A DNA stretch of 64,000 nucleotides from Cellulomonas sp. URHE0023 (lineage in GTDB: Bacteria; Actinomycetota; Actinomycetes; Actinomycetales; Cellulomonadaceae). Positions 26,457 to 35,290 of the stretch are shown piece after piece. The first letter of the stretch is position 1. Every line of letters starts with the position of its first letter. A program made the position numbers and the translations under genes. The notes under the pieces are model-generated. The model was not told the DNA's origin. It worked only from the letters and a program-made list of their open reading frames with translations, and did not search any database. The stretch covers positions 1,488,001-1,552,000 of the forward strand of contig NZ_JIAN01000005.1 in the NCBI RefSeq assembly GCF_000688475.1. The letters are read 5' to 3'.

Positions 26457-27941
26457 GTGAGCACACCGAAGGATCCGCAGCTGCTCGACTCGGCCGCCGT
26501 GCGTCTGGCGTCCCCGCTCCGTCCTTCGCGACGGCGTCCGACCGGCCACGTCGTCCACCTCACGCGGTCCGAGCGCAAGGCCAGGGGCGCGGCTGCACGC
26601 GTACTCACCCCGCGGGAGTCGCTCGCACTGGCCGGCGGTGCCGGCAAGCGGCCGGACCCGATCGACCTGCTTGTCGGCCAGGCGGCGACGCGGGTCCCCG
26701 AGCTGGTTCCGCTCCGCTACGGGCGCATGTCGACGTCGCCGTTCGCCTTCTTCCGTGGTGCGGCGCTGATCATGGCCTCCGACCTGGCCTCGACTCCCAG
26801 CAGCGGGCTCGAGGTCCAGCTGTGCGGTGACGCGCACATGTCGAACTTCGGTCTGTACGGGACGCCGGAGCGCCGGCTGCTGTTCGACCTGAACGACTTC
26901 GACGAGACCCTTCCCGGCCCCTTCGAGTGGGACGTCAAACGGCTCGTCGCGTCGGTCGAGGTGGCCGCGCGCGGAAACCGGATCCCGCGCAAGGAGCGGC
27001 GGGACATGGTCGTGGGCGCAGCCCGGAAGTACCGCGAGGCCATGCGGGAGTTCGCGACGAAGTCCGAGCTCGACGTCTGGTACGCCCGGGTCGACGTCGA
27101 CGAGTTCATGGGCGAGTTCGTGGCACAGCTGAACAAGTCCCAGGCGAAGCGGACCCAGTCCACCATCGCCAAGGCGCGGTCCCGTGACCACCTGCAGTCC
27201 GTCAGCAAGCTGACCGAGATCGTCGACGGTCGTCGCCGCCTCATCTCGGACCCTCCGCTGGTCACGACGATGGACCAGCTCCTCGGCGTCGAGGGGGCCG
27301 CGGAGTTCGCCGACCGGCTCGCCGAGCTGGTCCGCGCCTACCGCTCGACGCTGCAGCCGGACCGGCGCCACCTGCTCGAGCAGTACCGCGTCATCGACAT
27401 GGCCAGGAAGGTGGTCGGCGTCGGTAGCGTCGGGACGCGGGCCTGGATCCTGCTGCTGCAGGGGGTCGACGAGAACGACCTGATGATCCTGCAGGCCAAG
27501 GAGGCGCAGGCGTCGGTGCTCGAGCAGTTCCTCGGGTCCAGCGAGTACACGCAGGCCGGGCAGCGGGTCGTGGAGGGTCAGCGCCTCATGCAGGCAGCGA
27601 GCGACGTGATGCTCGGCTGGCAGCGGACCCACGGGATCGACGGCCTGGAACGCGACTTCTACCTGCGGCAGCTGCGCGACTGGAAGGGGTCGGCGTCGAT
27701 CGAGACGATGGTCCCCAGCGGGATGGCCCGCTACGCGGAGCTCTGCGCCTGGACCCTGGCCCGCGCGCACGCCCGGTCCGGTGACCGCATCGCGATCGCG
27801 GCCTACCTCGGCAGCTCCAGGACGGCCGACGAGGCCTTCGCCACCTTCGCCACCGAGTACGCGGACCGCACGGAGCAGGACCATGCCGTGCTTCTGGACG
27901 CCATCGCGACGGGACGTCTGACGGCGATCCACGGCGTGTGA
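26457..27941 (+). CDS. DUF2252 family protein
   Basis: A 494-residue protein with DUF2252 hallmarks: MSTSPFAFFRGAALIMASDL, CGDAHMSNFGLYGTPER and FDLNDFDETLPGPFEWDVKR (about 90-160), and VGVGSVGTRAWILLLQG (about 318-334). The GDAHxxNFG / DFDE pairing resembles the catalytic loop and metal site of kinase-like folds (APH/HipA type), so a phosphotransferase role is possible but unproven. GTG 26457 lies six bases after TACGTT (26445-26450) with no ribosome site, so probably leaderless. It stands alone, convergent with the oxidoreductase. Confidence 0.88.
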   Translation: MSTPKDPQLLDSAAVRLASPLRPSRRRPTGHVVHLTRSERKARGAAARVLTPRESLALAGGAGKRPDPIDLLVGQAATRVPELVPLRYGRMSTSPFAFFRGAALIMASDLASTPSSGLEVQLCGDAHMSNFGLYGTPERRLLFDLNDFDETLPGPFEWDVKRLVASVEVAARGNRIPRKERRDMVVGAARKYREAMREFATKSELDVWYARVDVDEFMGEFVAQLNKSQAKRTQSTIAKARSRDHLQSVSKLTEIVDGRRRLISDPPLVTTMDQLLGVEGAAEFADRLAELVRAYRSTLQPDRRHLLEQYRVIDMARKVVGVGSVGTRAWILLLQGVDENDLMILQAKEAQASVLEQFLGSSEYTQAGQRVVEGQRLMQAASDVMLGWQRTHGIDGLERDFYLRQLRDWKGSASIETMVPSGMARYAELCAWTLARAHARSGDRIAIAAYLGSSRTADEAFATFATEYADRTEQDHAVLLDAIATGRLTAIHGV

Positions 27942-28002
27942 GCGCGCGGGCGGGCAGCCGCGCCCGCGGCCGCCTTCGCGCGTGTGCGTCGTGTGCGTCG
28001 AC

Positions 28003-29001
28003 TTACGGCAGCAGAGCGAGCTTGCCGGTGGTGGCCCTCGACTCGAGCTCCGCGAGCACCTTCGGGCCCTCGGCGAGGTCGTAGACCGTGGGTCGGTGGC
28101 CGCCCAGAACGCCGGCGGCGACGAGGTGGAACAGCTCGGCCATGACCTCGCCGAAGAGGTGCGGCGCGGACCGGATGAGGGTGCCGATGTTGAGGCCGAT
28201 GACGTGGACCTGGTTCGTGTAGATCAGGTCCCAGCCGGAGATCGAGGCGTCGCCGCCCGCCACGCCGTAGACCACGACTCGGCCCGTGACCCGGCGGGTC
28301 GCGGCCAGGCTCGCCTCGAGCGTGGCTCCGCCCACCGACTCGAGCACCAGGTCCGCCCCGTCGCCGCCCGTGAGCTGGAGCACCTCGTCGGCGATGCGGT
28401 TGCTGTGGCTGTCGAGGACGTGGTCGACGCCCAGGGCCCGGACGGCGTCGTGCTTGTCCGGCGATGCCGTGGCGATCACGGTCGCGCCGTAGTGCACGGC
28501 CATCCGGACCGCGGCCTGGCCTGTCGCGCCTGCGGCCGCGTGGATGAGGACGGTCTCGCCTCGGGTGAGGCATCCGAGCGGTCGGAGGGCCGCCAGAGCG
28601 GTGGGCCAGTTCACCAGGAGGCCCAGCGCGTCCTCGTCGGACCATCCCTCGGGCACCGGCACGGCACCGGCCGCCGGCAGCACCATGTACTCGGCGAAGG
28701 CGCCCCCGGTGATGCCGACCCCGACGACGCGCGTGCCGAGTGACGGCTCTGTCACCCCCTCGCCGACGGCGACGACGACTCCGACGCCCTCGATGCCGGC
28801 GACGTACGGCGGACACGGCCCGTGCGCGAACGTCCCACGGGCCTGGGAGATGTCCACGAAGTTCACGCCGGCGACGGCGACGTGGATGAGGACGTCACCG
28901 GGACCGGGGATCGGCACGGCGACGTCGGTGACCAGTCGGAGGTCCTGCGGTCCGGCGAGGGACGTCTGCTGCAGGGCGCGCATGGTTGCGGGGATGGTCA
29001 T
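28003..29001 (-). CDS. Zinc-free quinone oxidoreductase (MDR family), TetR-controlled
   Basis: A 332-residue NADPH:quinone oxidoreductase-like protein: GVNFVDISQARGTFAHGPCPPYVAGIEG in parts near 48-75, dinucleotide motif HAAAGATGQAAVRMAVHYGA (about 147-166), and C-terminal TTGKLALLP. The start at ATG 29001 is backed by CGGAGG a few bases upstream; a second ATG at 28983 is in frame. A TTGACC/TACCGT promoter (29073 to 29044, minus strand) overlaps one of two TetR operators, so expression is almost certainly controlled by the divergent TetR gene. Likely an inducible detoxification or quinone/enone reductase; inducer unknown. Confidence 0.88.
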   Translation of the reverse strand: MTIPATMRALQQTSLAGPQDLRLVTDVAVPIPGPGDVLIHVAVAGVNFVDISQARGTFAHGPCPPYVAGIEGVGVVVAVGEGVTEPSLGTRVVGVGITGGAFAEYMVLPAAGAVPVPEGWSDEDALGLLVNWPTALAALRPLGCLTRGETVLIHAAAGATGQAAVRMAVHYGATVIATASPDKHDAVRALGVDHVLDSHSNRIADEVLQLTGGDGADLVLESVGGATLEASLAATRRVTGRVVVYGVAGGDASISGWDLIYTNQVHVIGLNIGTLIRSAPHLFGEVMAELFHLVAAGVLGGHRPTVYDLAEGPKVLAELESRATTGKLALLP

Positions 29002-29020
29002 GACACCGGCCTCCGGTTCT

Positions 29021-29099
29021 TTGTTTGTCGATCGATCAAGAAAACGGTAAGGGCGTCGACGCCAGCAGGTCAAGGCATACTTGATCGAACGACAAACAA
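29021..29099. promoter_or_regulatory. Two 20-bp inverted TetR operator copies and divergent promoters
   Basis: TTGTTTGTCGATCGATCAAG at 29021-29040 recurs inverted at 29080-29099 with one mismatch in 20. Each copy has an internal CGATCG or CGWTCG core and is itself partly palindromic. The left copy covers the expected start point of a minus-strand promoter (TTGACC at 29068-29073 and TACCGT at 29044-29049, 18-base spacer). The right copy follows CATACT (29076-29081), a possible -10 for the TetR gene. The layout fits autorepression plus repression of the oxidoreductase. Confidence 0.8.
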
Positions 29100-29116
29100 C
29101 TGGGGGACGAATCCAG

Positions 29117-29746
29117 ATGACCACGCGAGGCAGGCCGCGCACCTTCGACCCCGACGTCGCCCTGCGCCAGGCCCTCGACGTGTTCTGGGAGCGCGGCTAC
29201 GAGGGCACCTCGATGAGCGATCTGGCCCAGGCGATGGGGATCGCATCGGCCAGCATCTACGCGTGCTTCGGCAGCAAGGAGCAGCTGTTCCGCCAGGTGA
29301 TGGCCCTCTACGGGTCTACGGCGGGCGCGCCGCCAAGGATCGCGCTGCGTGAGCACTCCACCACGCGCGAGGCGATGCACGCGATGCTGCGGGCCACCGC
29401 CGACCAGGTCACCGGCGCCGAGACCCCGCACTACTGCATGCTCGTGCTCGCTGCTCCGACCGGTGCGCTGGAGAACGAGCCGGTGCGGGAGTTCCTTGCG
29501 GGACTGCGGCTCGGCGTACGCGCGACCATCAGGGACCGTCTCGCCCGCGGAGTCGCCGACGGCGACGTCGCCGCTCCCGAGACCAGCCTCGACGGCATCG
29601 CCCGCTACTACGACACCGTGGTCCAGGGCCTGTCCGTGCAAGCCCGGGACGGGGCCGATCGCAGCGAGCTCGAGGACGTCATCACCTGCGCCATGGCCGC
29701 GTGGGACACGCTCATGGCTGCATCCGGCCCAGCCCGCGAGAGCTAG
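29117..29746 (+). CDS. TetR-family repressor
   Basis: A 209-residue regulator. The N-terminal helix-turn-helix (about 8-55) contains FWERGYEGTSMSDLAQAMGI and ASIYACFGSKEQLFRQVM, the standard TetR_N pattern. The C-terminal domain resembles the AcrR/YxaF-like ligand pocket and includes a cysteine (HYCMLVLAAPTGA) conserved in this branch. It is transcribed away from the quinone oxidoreductase, with two matching inverted operator copies between them. ATG 29117 is chosen because RGRPRTFDPDVALRQAL is the usual family start. Confidence 0.92.
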   Translation: MTTRGRPRTFDPDVALRQALDVFWERGYEGTSMSDLAQAMGIASASIYACFGSKEQLFRQVMALYGSTAGAPPRIALREHSTTREAMHAMLRATADQVTGAETPHYCMLVLAAPTGALENEPVREFLAGLRLGVRATIRDRLARGVADGDVAAPETSLDGIARYYDTVVQGLSVQARDGADRSELEDVITCAMAAWDTLMAASGPARES

Positions 29747-29836
29747 CGGGCCCTGGGCGCCGGCCAGCACGGGCGGACGGGTCCCTTGTGGCAGACTCGT
29801 CGCGCGACGAGCGGCTCCTGGGAGCCGTCTCGCGCT

Positions 29837-29928
29837 GGAGGGCTGTCTGAGCGGCCGAAAGAGACGGTCTTGAAAACCGTTGGAGCGGGACAACCCCGTT
29901 CTCGTGGGTTCGAATCCCACGCCCTCCG
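29837..29928 (+). tRNA. tRNA-Ser(UGA)
   Basis: Acceptor arms GGAGGGC (29837-29843) and GCCCTCC (29921-29927) pair perfectly. The anticodon loop CTTGAAA sits between ACGGT and ACCGT with anticodon TGA; there is a long class II variable arm and a GGTTCGAATCC T-arm. The CCA end is not encoded (G then CAG). Confidence 0.97.
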
Positions 29929-29961
29929 CAGATGGTGCTCGTGCAGGTCCTTCGTCTTGCG

Positions 29962-30201
29962 CTAGTCGACGGCTGACGCTGCGCGTCGCCGGGCGCGACG
30001 TGCCAGCAAGGTCATGGTCAGCCAGTAGACGAGCCACGTGAGCGTCATCCAGCCGAGGACTGCAGGGATGGGCATGTCGCCCACGAGCAGCCAGATCGCT
30101 GCGCCGACCGCGAGGGGGGCCACCACGTCGATCCACCACCGGAACGTGCGGACCGGTGGTGCCGGAGGCCCCACGTACGACTCGGCCGGCACTGGCCTCA
30201 T
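29962..30201 (-). CDS. Small two-helix membrane protein
   Basis: A 79-residue protein (95 if started at 30249) with a proline-rich start, two membrane helices (VVAPLAVGAAIWLLVGDM and AVLGWMTLTWLVYWLTMTLL) and a basic tail RRARRRAASAVD. I do not recognise a named family. The ATG at 30201 was preferred because a GGAG lies just before it. It is downstream of and convergent with the tRNA-Ser gene. Confidence 0.5.
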   Translation of the reverse strand: MRPVPAESYVGPPAPPVRTFRWWIDVVAPLAVGAAIWLLVGDMPIPAVLGWMTLTWLVYWLTMTLLARRARRRAASAVD

Positions 30202-30455
30202 GGGCTCCACGCACTGATCCTCTCGGTCAGGAGGACCACTGCGGCCCACGAGGCACGCACGGACTCGTGCCCACGGCCTCCCAGGAGAGACCGTACCGGC
30301 CCCTCAGCGCAGCGAATTCGGGGCCGGCCGGGTGAGTTCGGCCAGCGGACGGGTGAACGGACGCCTGAACACACACCCGGCTCACAGCTCGGTTGACACG
30401 ATGCGGACGCCGGGGGCGGCTCAGGGTCCCCCGCGTGCGTCGTGGAGGGCACAAA

Positions 30456-33400
30456 GTGAGACCGTTCGGACCCCGGATCGGGCGCCTCGTGGCTGCCACC
30501 GCAGTCGCAGTGAGCCTGGCGCTGGCAGGGCCGCTCGCGGGTAGCGCCTCGGCGCTCGAGCAGGTGGCCGCCTCGGCCGCGCCGGCGCCCACCGCGGGGG
30601 GCGCGTGGCAGCAGGTCCGCCCGGTCCCGGCGTGGGGTGGCCTGCTCGGCACCGTGGTGCGGGCCGACGAGCAGACGGACGTCTCCCTGGCGCTCGGGCA
30701 CGACGTCCCCGCGGGTACCGGGTCTCTGGTCGTCCAGGTGCACGTGCTCACCGCGGTCACCGCCGGCACCGTGACGATGTGGTCGAAGGGCGCGACCGAG
30801 CCTGCCGCACCGACGGTCTCGTTCTCGCGAGGCATCTCGTCGGCGACGACGCTCGTGACCACAGATGCGAGCGGTGGCGTCTCGCTGCGTTCCTCGATCT
30901 CGGCGCGCATCGCGCTGACGGTCGTGGGGTACGTCAGCGGCAACGCGTCGACACCCGTCGGCATCGGCGGAACCGCCGTGACCTCGAGCCACACGGTCCT
31001 GGACCAGGCAACCGGCGCGGGCGGCACCGTTCCGGCGCTCGGGGCCGCCTCCACGGTCCCCGTCGCGGGACTGGGCGAAGTCCCGGTCGAGGGTGCGCGC
31101 GCCGTCTGGCTCTCGGTCCAGACGCAGGGCCTGGGGAACGGGACGCTCTCGTTCTCGGGCGCCGCCGTTGTCGCCTACACCCCGACCTGGTCGACGTCCC
31201 TGGTGCTGGCCGCCCTCGACCAGGACGGCTCGTTCACCTACACGCTGCGCGGTTCGGCCACCTCCGGGCTGCGGATCGCGGTGGTCGGCTGGCTCGCCGG
31301 TCAGTCCTCCGACGTGGTCCGCGCACCCCTCGACGGCGGCATCGTCGCCGTGCCCGCACGGTCCCTGACCAGCAGCTCCTCGGCCAACGGCACCCGCGCG
31401 CTGAGCGTGAGCGGCGCCGGCGTCCCGACGTCCGCCAAGGCGGCCCTCCTGCAGGTCTCGGTCCGCGCCGGGGCGCTGCCAGGGCTGCTGCTGTCCGGGT
31501 CGACCGCAGCCCGGACGCTGCTCGGCTCAGCCGGAGGCGCGTTCGTCCCGGGCCTCGCCACCACGACCTTCACCATCGTCGCCCCGCTGAACAAGGGGCA
31601 GACCTTCCTGCTGGCACCCGTGGGCGCCGCGATCACCGGGACCACCCTGACCGGCTACCAGTCCGGTCCCGTCGCTGCGTCCGCCGACACGGTCGCCCCG
31701 ACCCTCACGGTCACGACCCCGAGCCAGGACGCCACGATCAACCAGGCCGACTTTCCCGAGCTCACGATCGCCGGGACCGCCGCGGACGCGGGCTCGGGCG
31801 TCAAGGAGGTGACCGTCAGCGTCGCGGGTGACGTGGTCGGCACGGCCGAGATGGCCGGGAACGGGCACTGGCAGATCACCACCCCGGCACCCGTCGGACA
31901 CACCACCCTCGCCATCCGCGCTACCGACTGGGCCGGACGCACCACCACCGTGCCCCGCACGATCACGATCGAGGCGCCGCAGGCCGGCCGCGTCGTCGTG
32001 GCGCCCGAGACGCATGTGCTCGCCCCGGCCGAACAGGACGGCCTGCTCTCGCTCACAGAGGACACGGTCGTGTTCCAGGGCATCGCCCCTCTGGTCGCAG
32101 GCGACGTCGTCGCGAGCGGCATCACCGACGTCGCGCCCGACGGCATGCTGCGACGGGTCTTCTCCGTCGAGCGACTCGGCGACACGTCCATCGTGCACAC
32201 CGCGCCCGCCGAGTTCACCGACGCGCTCCTCGACGCGCACGTGCACCTGACCGACATCGTGCTGGACGGGTCCCAGCAGACCATGCCGGACCAGGGCGGC
32301 TCCCCTGGGTCCAGCGGCAGGTTCGCCACGTCCGCACTCAGTGGACTCCTCGCCAGTCCGGGTGACGGCATGGCCACATTCACGGTGGCGCCCGAACCGC
32401 TCAGCAACGCCGAAGGGACCCTGACCGTCGGTATCGAGGCCACCCTCGGCGTGAGCTTCGAGTTCGAGCTCGACATCGACCTCGTCGCGAACTGGCACGA
32501 GCAGAGCGCGCACCTGAACACGGTGACCTTCGCGATGTCGACCATGACCCAGCTGTCGGTCGAGGCGAAGGCCATCGCCCCGATCGTCGACTTCCGCAAG
32601 GTGAAGAGCTTCCCGAAGCTGGCCATCCCGCTCGGCGGCGTCACGATCCCGATCGGACCGGTGCCGCTGGTCCTGAAGTTCGAGCTCCAGCCCGGCATCT
32701 ACGCCAAGTTCGCAGCCGAAGCTGGCCTCGTCACCCGCTACGACGTGACCCTGATGAACCGCAGCGGCATGACGTACCACGACGACCACTGGACGGTGAT
32801 CAACGAGCACTCGTCCTCCGGCACACCCACCGCAGCGATCCAGGTCGAGGTCGTCTACGGCGGCGGCTTGAACTTCCGCTTCCTGGTCAAGGTCTACGAC
32901 GTGCTCGACGGGCCCTTCATCGACCTGGGCGTCGGTGTCGAACGGTGGGTGACGATCGACGTCACCAGGCGGACCGTCACGGACGTGAAGAACATCGTCC
33001 TCAACCTGGCGGTCGGGTACATCCTGTCGATCTACATCGAGGTCGGCCCCGTGCACTTCCCCCCGTACAAGCTGGTCAACTGGCGTCAAGAGCTCGGCGA
33101 GATCCTCATCCCCTTCGCGTCGGACACGTACCCGTTCGACCCGGCGAACACCGACCCCAGCGACGGCGGCGGTGACCCCGGCGATGGTGGGGGTGACCCC
33201 GGCGATGGTGGGGGTGACCCCGGCGACGGAGGCGGTGACCCCGGTGACGGCGGCACGGGTACGGGCTCGGACGGCACCCCGCTGACCGATGTCGCCCTGC
33301 AGGTGTGCCTCCCGGCGTACCAGTGGACGACGAGCGCGGCCGCGGTGTCGGAGACTGCGACGAACGAGGCTCAGACGGCCGTCGGTTACGAGGCGCTCGG

Positions 33401-34145
33401 CTTGTCCAGCATGGTGACCGACCCGGACTCCCGAGGGACCACGGTGTCCGCCGACATCTCGGGACTCTCGGGGGACGACTCGATCGACTCGATCTACCTC
33501 TTCTGGGACCTCGGCCCGGACACCCTCTGGCCGCAGGCCGCGTACGAGAAGATGGGCCAGGACGAGACCGGGCGGTGGCAGGTCACTCTGAACAGCCTGC
33601 AGGAAGCTGCGGCGGCTGAGGGGCGTGGGAACTTCTCCATCATCAGCCGTGTCGGGACGTTCATCCACTATCCGGGCGACCCGATCGACGTCCGAGGCGT
33701 GTCCGTGAAGGTCGACTTCCTGCGGCCGACGCACGCGAACGAGTCCAGGTGCGCGAACCGCACGGGGGAGAACGTCGCAGACGGGTTGCCCGGCACCCCG
33801 GGCCTGCACTGGGACGCCTTCGGCTGGGACTCGGTCCAGCTCTCGCTCGAGGCGAGCATGGTCCCGGTCGGCACCGCACGGGTGTCGGCGACCTGCAACG
33901 CGGCGGACTCGTCCTCGCCCGTCGAGGTCGCGATGGACGAGCAGGACACCTATGTGCGGTGGACGAGTCGGTTCGAGACGACGGAGCTGCCCACTCCAGC
34001 GTTCGTCGGGACGCTGCCGGTCACGTCAGCGGCGAGCCGTAGCTGCGTCGCGGTGGCGCACGGCGAGGACGACGAGGTCCTGGCCACCTTCCCGGTGGTC
34101 GGTGGCGTCATCAACGCCACCTACGAGGTGTGGGGCGCCAGCTGA
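30456..34145 (+). CDS. Very large secreted protein of unknown function
   Basis: 1229 residues. GTG 30456 follows a GGAGGG site. A signal peptide (RLVAATAVAVSLALAGPLAGSASA, in parts, about 10-33) ends near ASA. Residues 40-400 hold two or three repeats of a beta-rich unit with PAWGGLLGTVV/VPVAGLGEVP/VPARSLTSSS-type starts, each ending in a 'GY or GW' strand. About 415-500 is an Ig-like domain (PTLTVTTPSQDATINQADFP). About 690-880 is a beta-rich region with repeated hydrophobic strands (PIGPVPLVLKFELQPGIYAKF). A (GDPGDGG)4 linker leads to a C-terminal domain (about 945-1229). There is no LPXTG, SLH or catalytic motif that I can identify, so it is probably released or loosely wall-bound. Confidence 0.75.
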   Translation: MRPFGPRIGRLVAATAVAVSLALAGPLAGSASALEQVAASAAPAPTAGGAWQQVRPVPAWGGLLGTVVRADEQTDVSLALGHDVPAGTGSLVVQVHVLTAVTAGTVTMWSKGATEPAAPTVSFSRGISSATTLVTTDASGGVSLRSSISARIALTVVGYVSGNASTPVGIGGTAVTSSHTVLDQATGAGGTVPALGAASTVPVAGLGEVPVEGARAVWLSVQTQGLGNGTLSFSGAAVVAYTPTWSTSLVLAALDQDGSFTYTLRGSATSGLRIAVVGWLAGQSSDVVRAPLDGGIVAVPARSLTSSSSANGTRALSVSGAGVPTSAKAALLQVSVRAGALPGLLLSGSTAARTLLGSAGGAFVPGLATTTFTIVAPLNKGQTFLLAPVGAAITGTTLTGYQSGPVAASADTVAPTLTVTTPSQDATINQADFPELTIAGTAADAGSGVKEVTVSVAGDVVGTAEMAGNGHWQITTPAPVGHTTLAIRATDWAGRTTTVPRTITIEAPQAGRVVVAPETHVLAPAEQDGLLSLTEDTVVFQGIAPLVAGDVVASGITDVAPDGMLRRVFSVERLGDTSIVHTAPAEFTDALLDAHVHLTDIVLDGSQQTMPDQGGSPGSSGRFATSALSGLLASPGDGMATFTVAPEPLSNAEGTLTVGIEATLGVSFEFELDIDLVANWHEQSAHLNTVTFAMSTMTQLSVEAKAIAPIVDFRKVKSFPKLAIPLGGVTIPIGPVPLVLKFELQPGIYAKFAAEAGLVTRYDVTLMNRSGMTYHDDHWTVINEHSSSGTPTAAIQVEVVYGGGLNFRFLVKVYDVLDGPFIDLGVGVERWVTIDVTRRTVTDVKNIVLNLAVGYILSIYIEVGPVHFPPYKLVNWRQELGEILIPFASDTYPFDPANTDPSDGGGDPGDGGGDPGDGGGDPGDGGGDPGDGGTGTGSDGTPLTDVALQVCLPAYQWTTSAAAVSETATNEAQTAVGYEALGLSSMVTDPDSRGTTVSADISGLSGDDSIDSIYLFWDLGPDTLWPQAAYEKMGQDETGRWQVTLNSLQEAAAAEGRGNFSIISRVGTFIHYPGDPIDVRGVSVKVDFLRPTHANESRCANRTGENVADGLPGTPGLHWDAFGWDSVQLSLEASMVPVGTARVSATCNAADSSSPVEVAMDEQDTYVRWTSRFETTELPTPAFVGTLPVTSAASRSCVAVAHGEDDEVLATFPVVGGVINATYEVWGAS
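33171..33254 (+). repeat. Four tandem 21-bp repeats encoding a Gly/Asp linker
   Basis: Units begin GGTGACCCCGG at 33171, 33192, 33213 and 33234. In frame they encode GDPGDGG four times, an interdomain linker of the secreted protein. Third-position differences between units show it is not fully recent. Confidence 0.92.
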
Positions 34146-34449
34146 CCACGTTCCGTCTGGTCGGGGGCGCGGCGTGCGTCCCCGACCGCGGTGTGAGCGC
34201 GGCTGCCGTGCGACCGGGTCGCGCAGTGTTGCCGGTGAGGAACGAGCCGCAGGTGGGTCGCGCGCGCCCTCGCAGGACTCGCGAGGAGAATGGCGGCTTG
34301 TGACCGCCAGGCAGGACAGTGTGGGCGGCACGGTGTGGCCGTGACGGGCCCGGGTGCCTCCGGGCTTCCATGTGCAAGACCCCGACGGGCTGACGCATCG
34401 GGGCCATGATGCATGGATTGTGCGAGATCGTGTGAGAGGGAGCCTGAAC
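34146..34449. other. Intergenic region with terminator-like hairpins
   Basis: 304 bases without a supported gene. GGTCGGGG (34159-34166) pairs with CCCCGACC (34180-34187) just after the secreted-protein stop and is the probable terminator. Smaller TGGCGG/CCGCCA and GCCCG/CGGGC hairpins follow. The DeoR start is preceded by GAGAGGGAGCC, a usable ribosome site. Confidence 0.6.
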
Positions 34450-35205
34450 ATGCTTGCGGCGGAACGACGTGAGTTCCTGCTGGAACGGTTGGCCCGGGAC
34501 GGCAAGCTGGTGGCCCGAGAGCTCGCGGCCGAGCTCGGGCTCTCCGAGGACAGTGTCCGGCGTGATCTGCGTGAGCTCTCGGCTGCGGGGCTCGCCCAGC
34601 GCGTCTACGGCGGAGCGCTCCCGGCGTCGCCTGCCGTCGGTGACCTGACGGTCCGCGCGGGCCTCTCGACGGCAGGCAAGGAGCGGATCGCTCGCGCGGC
34701 CGTCTCCCTCATCAGTCCCGGCATGACGGTCATCCTCGACGGCGGCACGACCACCCTGGCGGTCTGCGCCGCGCTTCCTGCGGACCTCGAGGCGACCGTC
34801 ATCACGCACAGCCCGACCATCGCGTCCTCGCTCATCCCGCACCGGGGTGTCGACGTCGTCGTCATCGGAGGTCGGCAGTTCAAGCACTCCGGCGTCGCGA
34901 TGGGCGCGGCCGCTGCGGAGGCCGCGGCGGGCATCTCTGCCGACCTGTTCCTGCTCGGCGTGACCGGGGTACAGGCGGATGCCGGACTCACCACGGGTGA
35001 CTCCGACGAGGCCGCGATGAAGCGGCTCCTTGCCGGGCGGGCGGCCGAGACGTGGGTGCTCGCCAGCAGCGAGAAGGTCGGGGCGGCCTCGCCGTTCCGT
35101 GTCCTGCCGCTGACGTCGGTCGCCGGGATCGTCACGGACGCCGGGGCGGAGTCTCCGGCGATCACGGCACTGGTGGAGCGCGGGGTGACGGTCCGGTACG
35201 CCTGA
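34450..35205 (+). CDS. DeoR-family transcriptional regulator
   Basis: A 251-residue regulator of typical DeoR length. The helix-turn-helix is RREFLLERLARDGKLVARELA to VRRDLRELSAAGLAQRVYGG (about 6-55), with the family's strict VRRDLREL. The C-terminal DeoRC sensor domain has ILDGGTTTLAVCAAL (about 96-110) and DLFLLGVTGV (about 163-172), which bind phosphosugars. No kinase or sugar gene adjoins, so targets are elsewhere. It ends at a hairpin shared with the convergent oxidoreductase gene. Confidence 0.92.
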   Translation: MLAAERREFLLERLARDGKLVARELAAELGLSEDSVRRDLRELSAAGLAQRVYGGALPASPAVGDLTVRAGLSTAGKERIARAAVSLISPGMTVILDGGTTTLAVCAALPADLEATVITHSPTIASSLIPHRGVDVVVIGGRQFKHSGVAMGAAAAEAAAGISADLFLLGVTGVQADAGLTTGDSDEAAMKRLLAGRAAETWVLASSEKVGAASPFRVLPLTSVAGIVTDAGAESPAITALVERGVTVRYA

Positions 35206-35248
35206 GCGTCGCTGTCGGTGACTCGTGGCCCGACGCGCGACGACCGAG

Positions 35249-35285
35249 CGGTCTCGGTGCACGGAAGCGACGCGCACCGAGACCG
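35249..35285. terminator. Bidirectional terminator between DeoR and oxidoreductase
   Basis: Arms CGGTCTCGGTGC (35249-35260) and GCACCGAGACCG (35274-35285) pair over 12 bp with a 13-base loop, midway between two convergent stop codons. Confidence 0.85.
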
Positions 35286-35290
35286 TCGAC

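Noticed and set aside
33171..33254. Short direct-repeat array as CRISPR or origin iterons
   Set aside because: The 21-bp period is in frame and encodes GDPGDGG inside a secreted protein.
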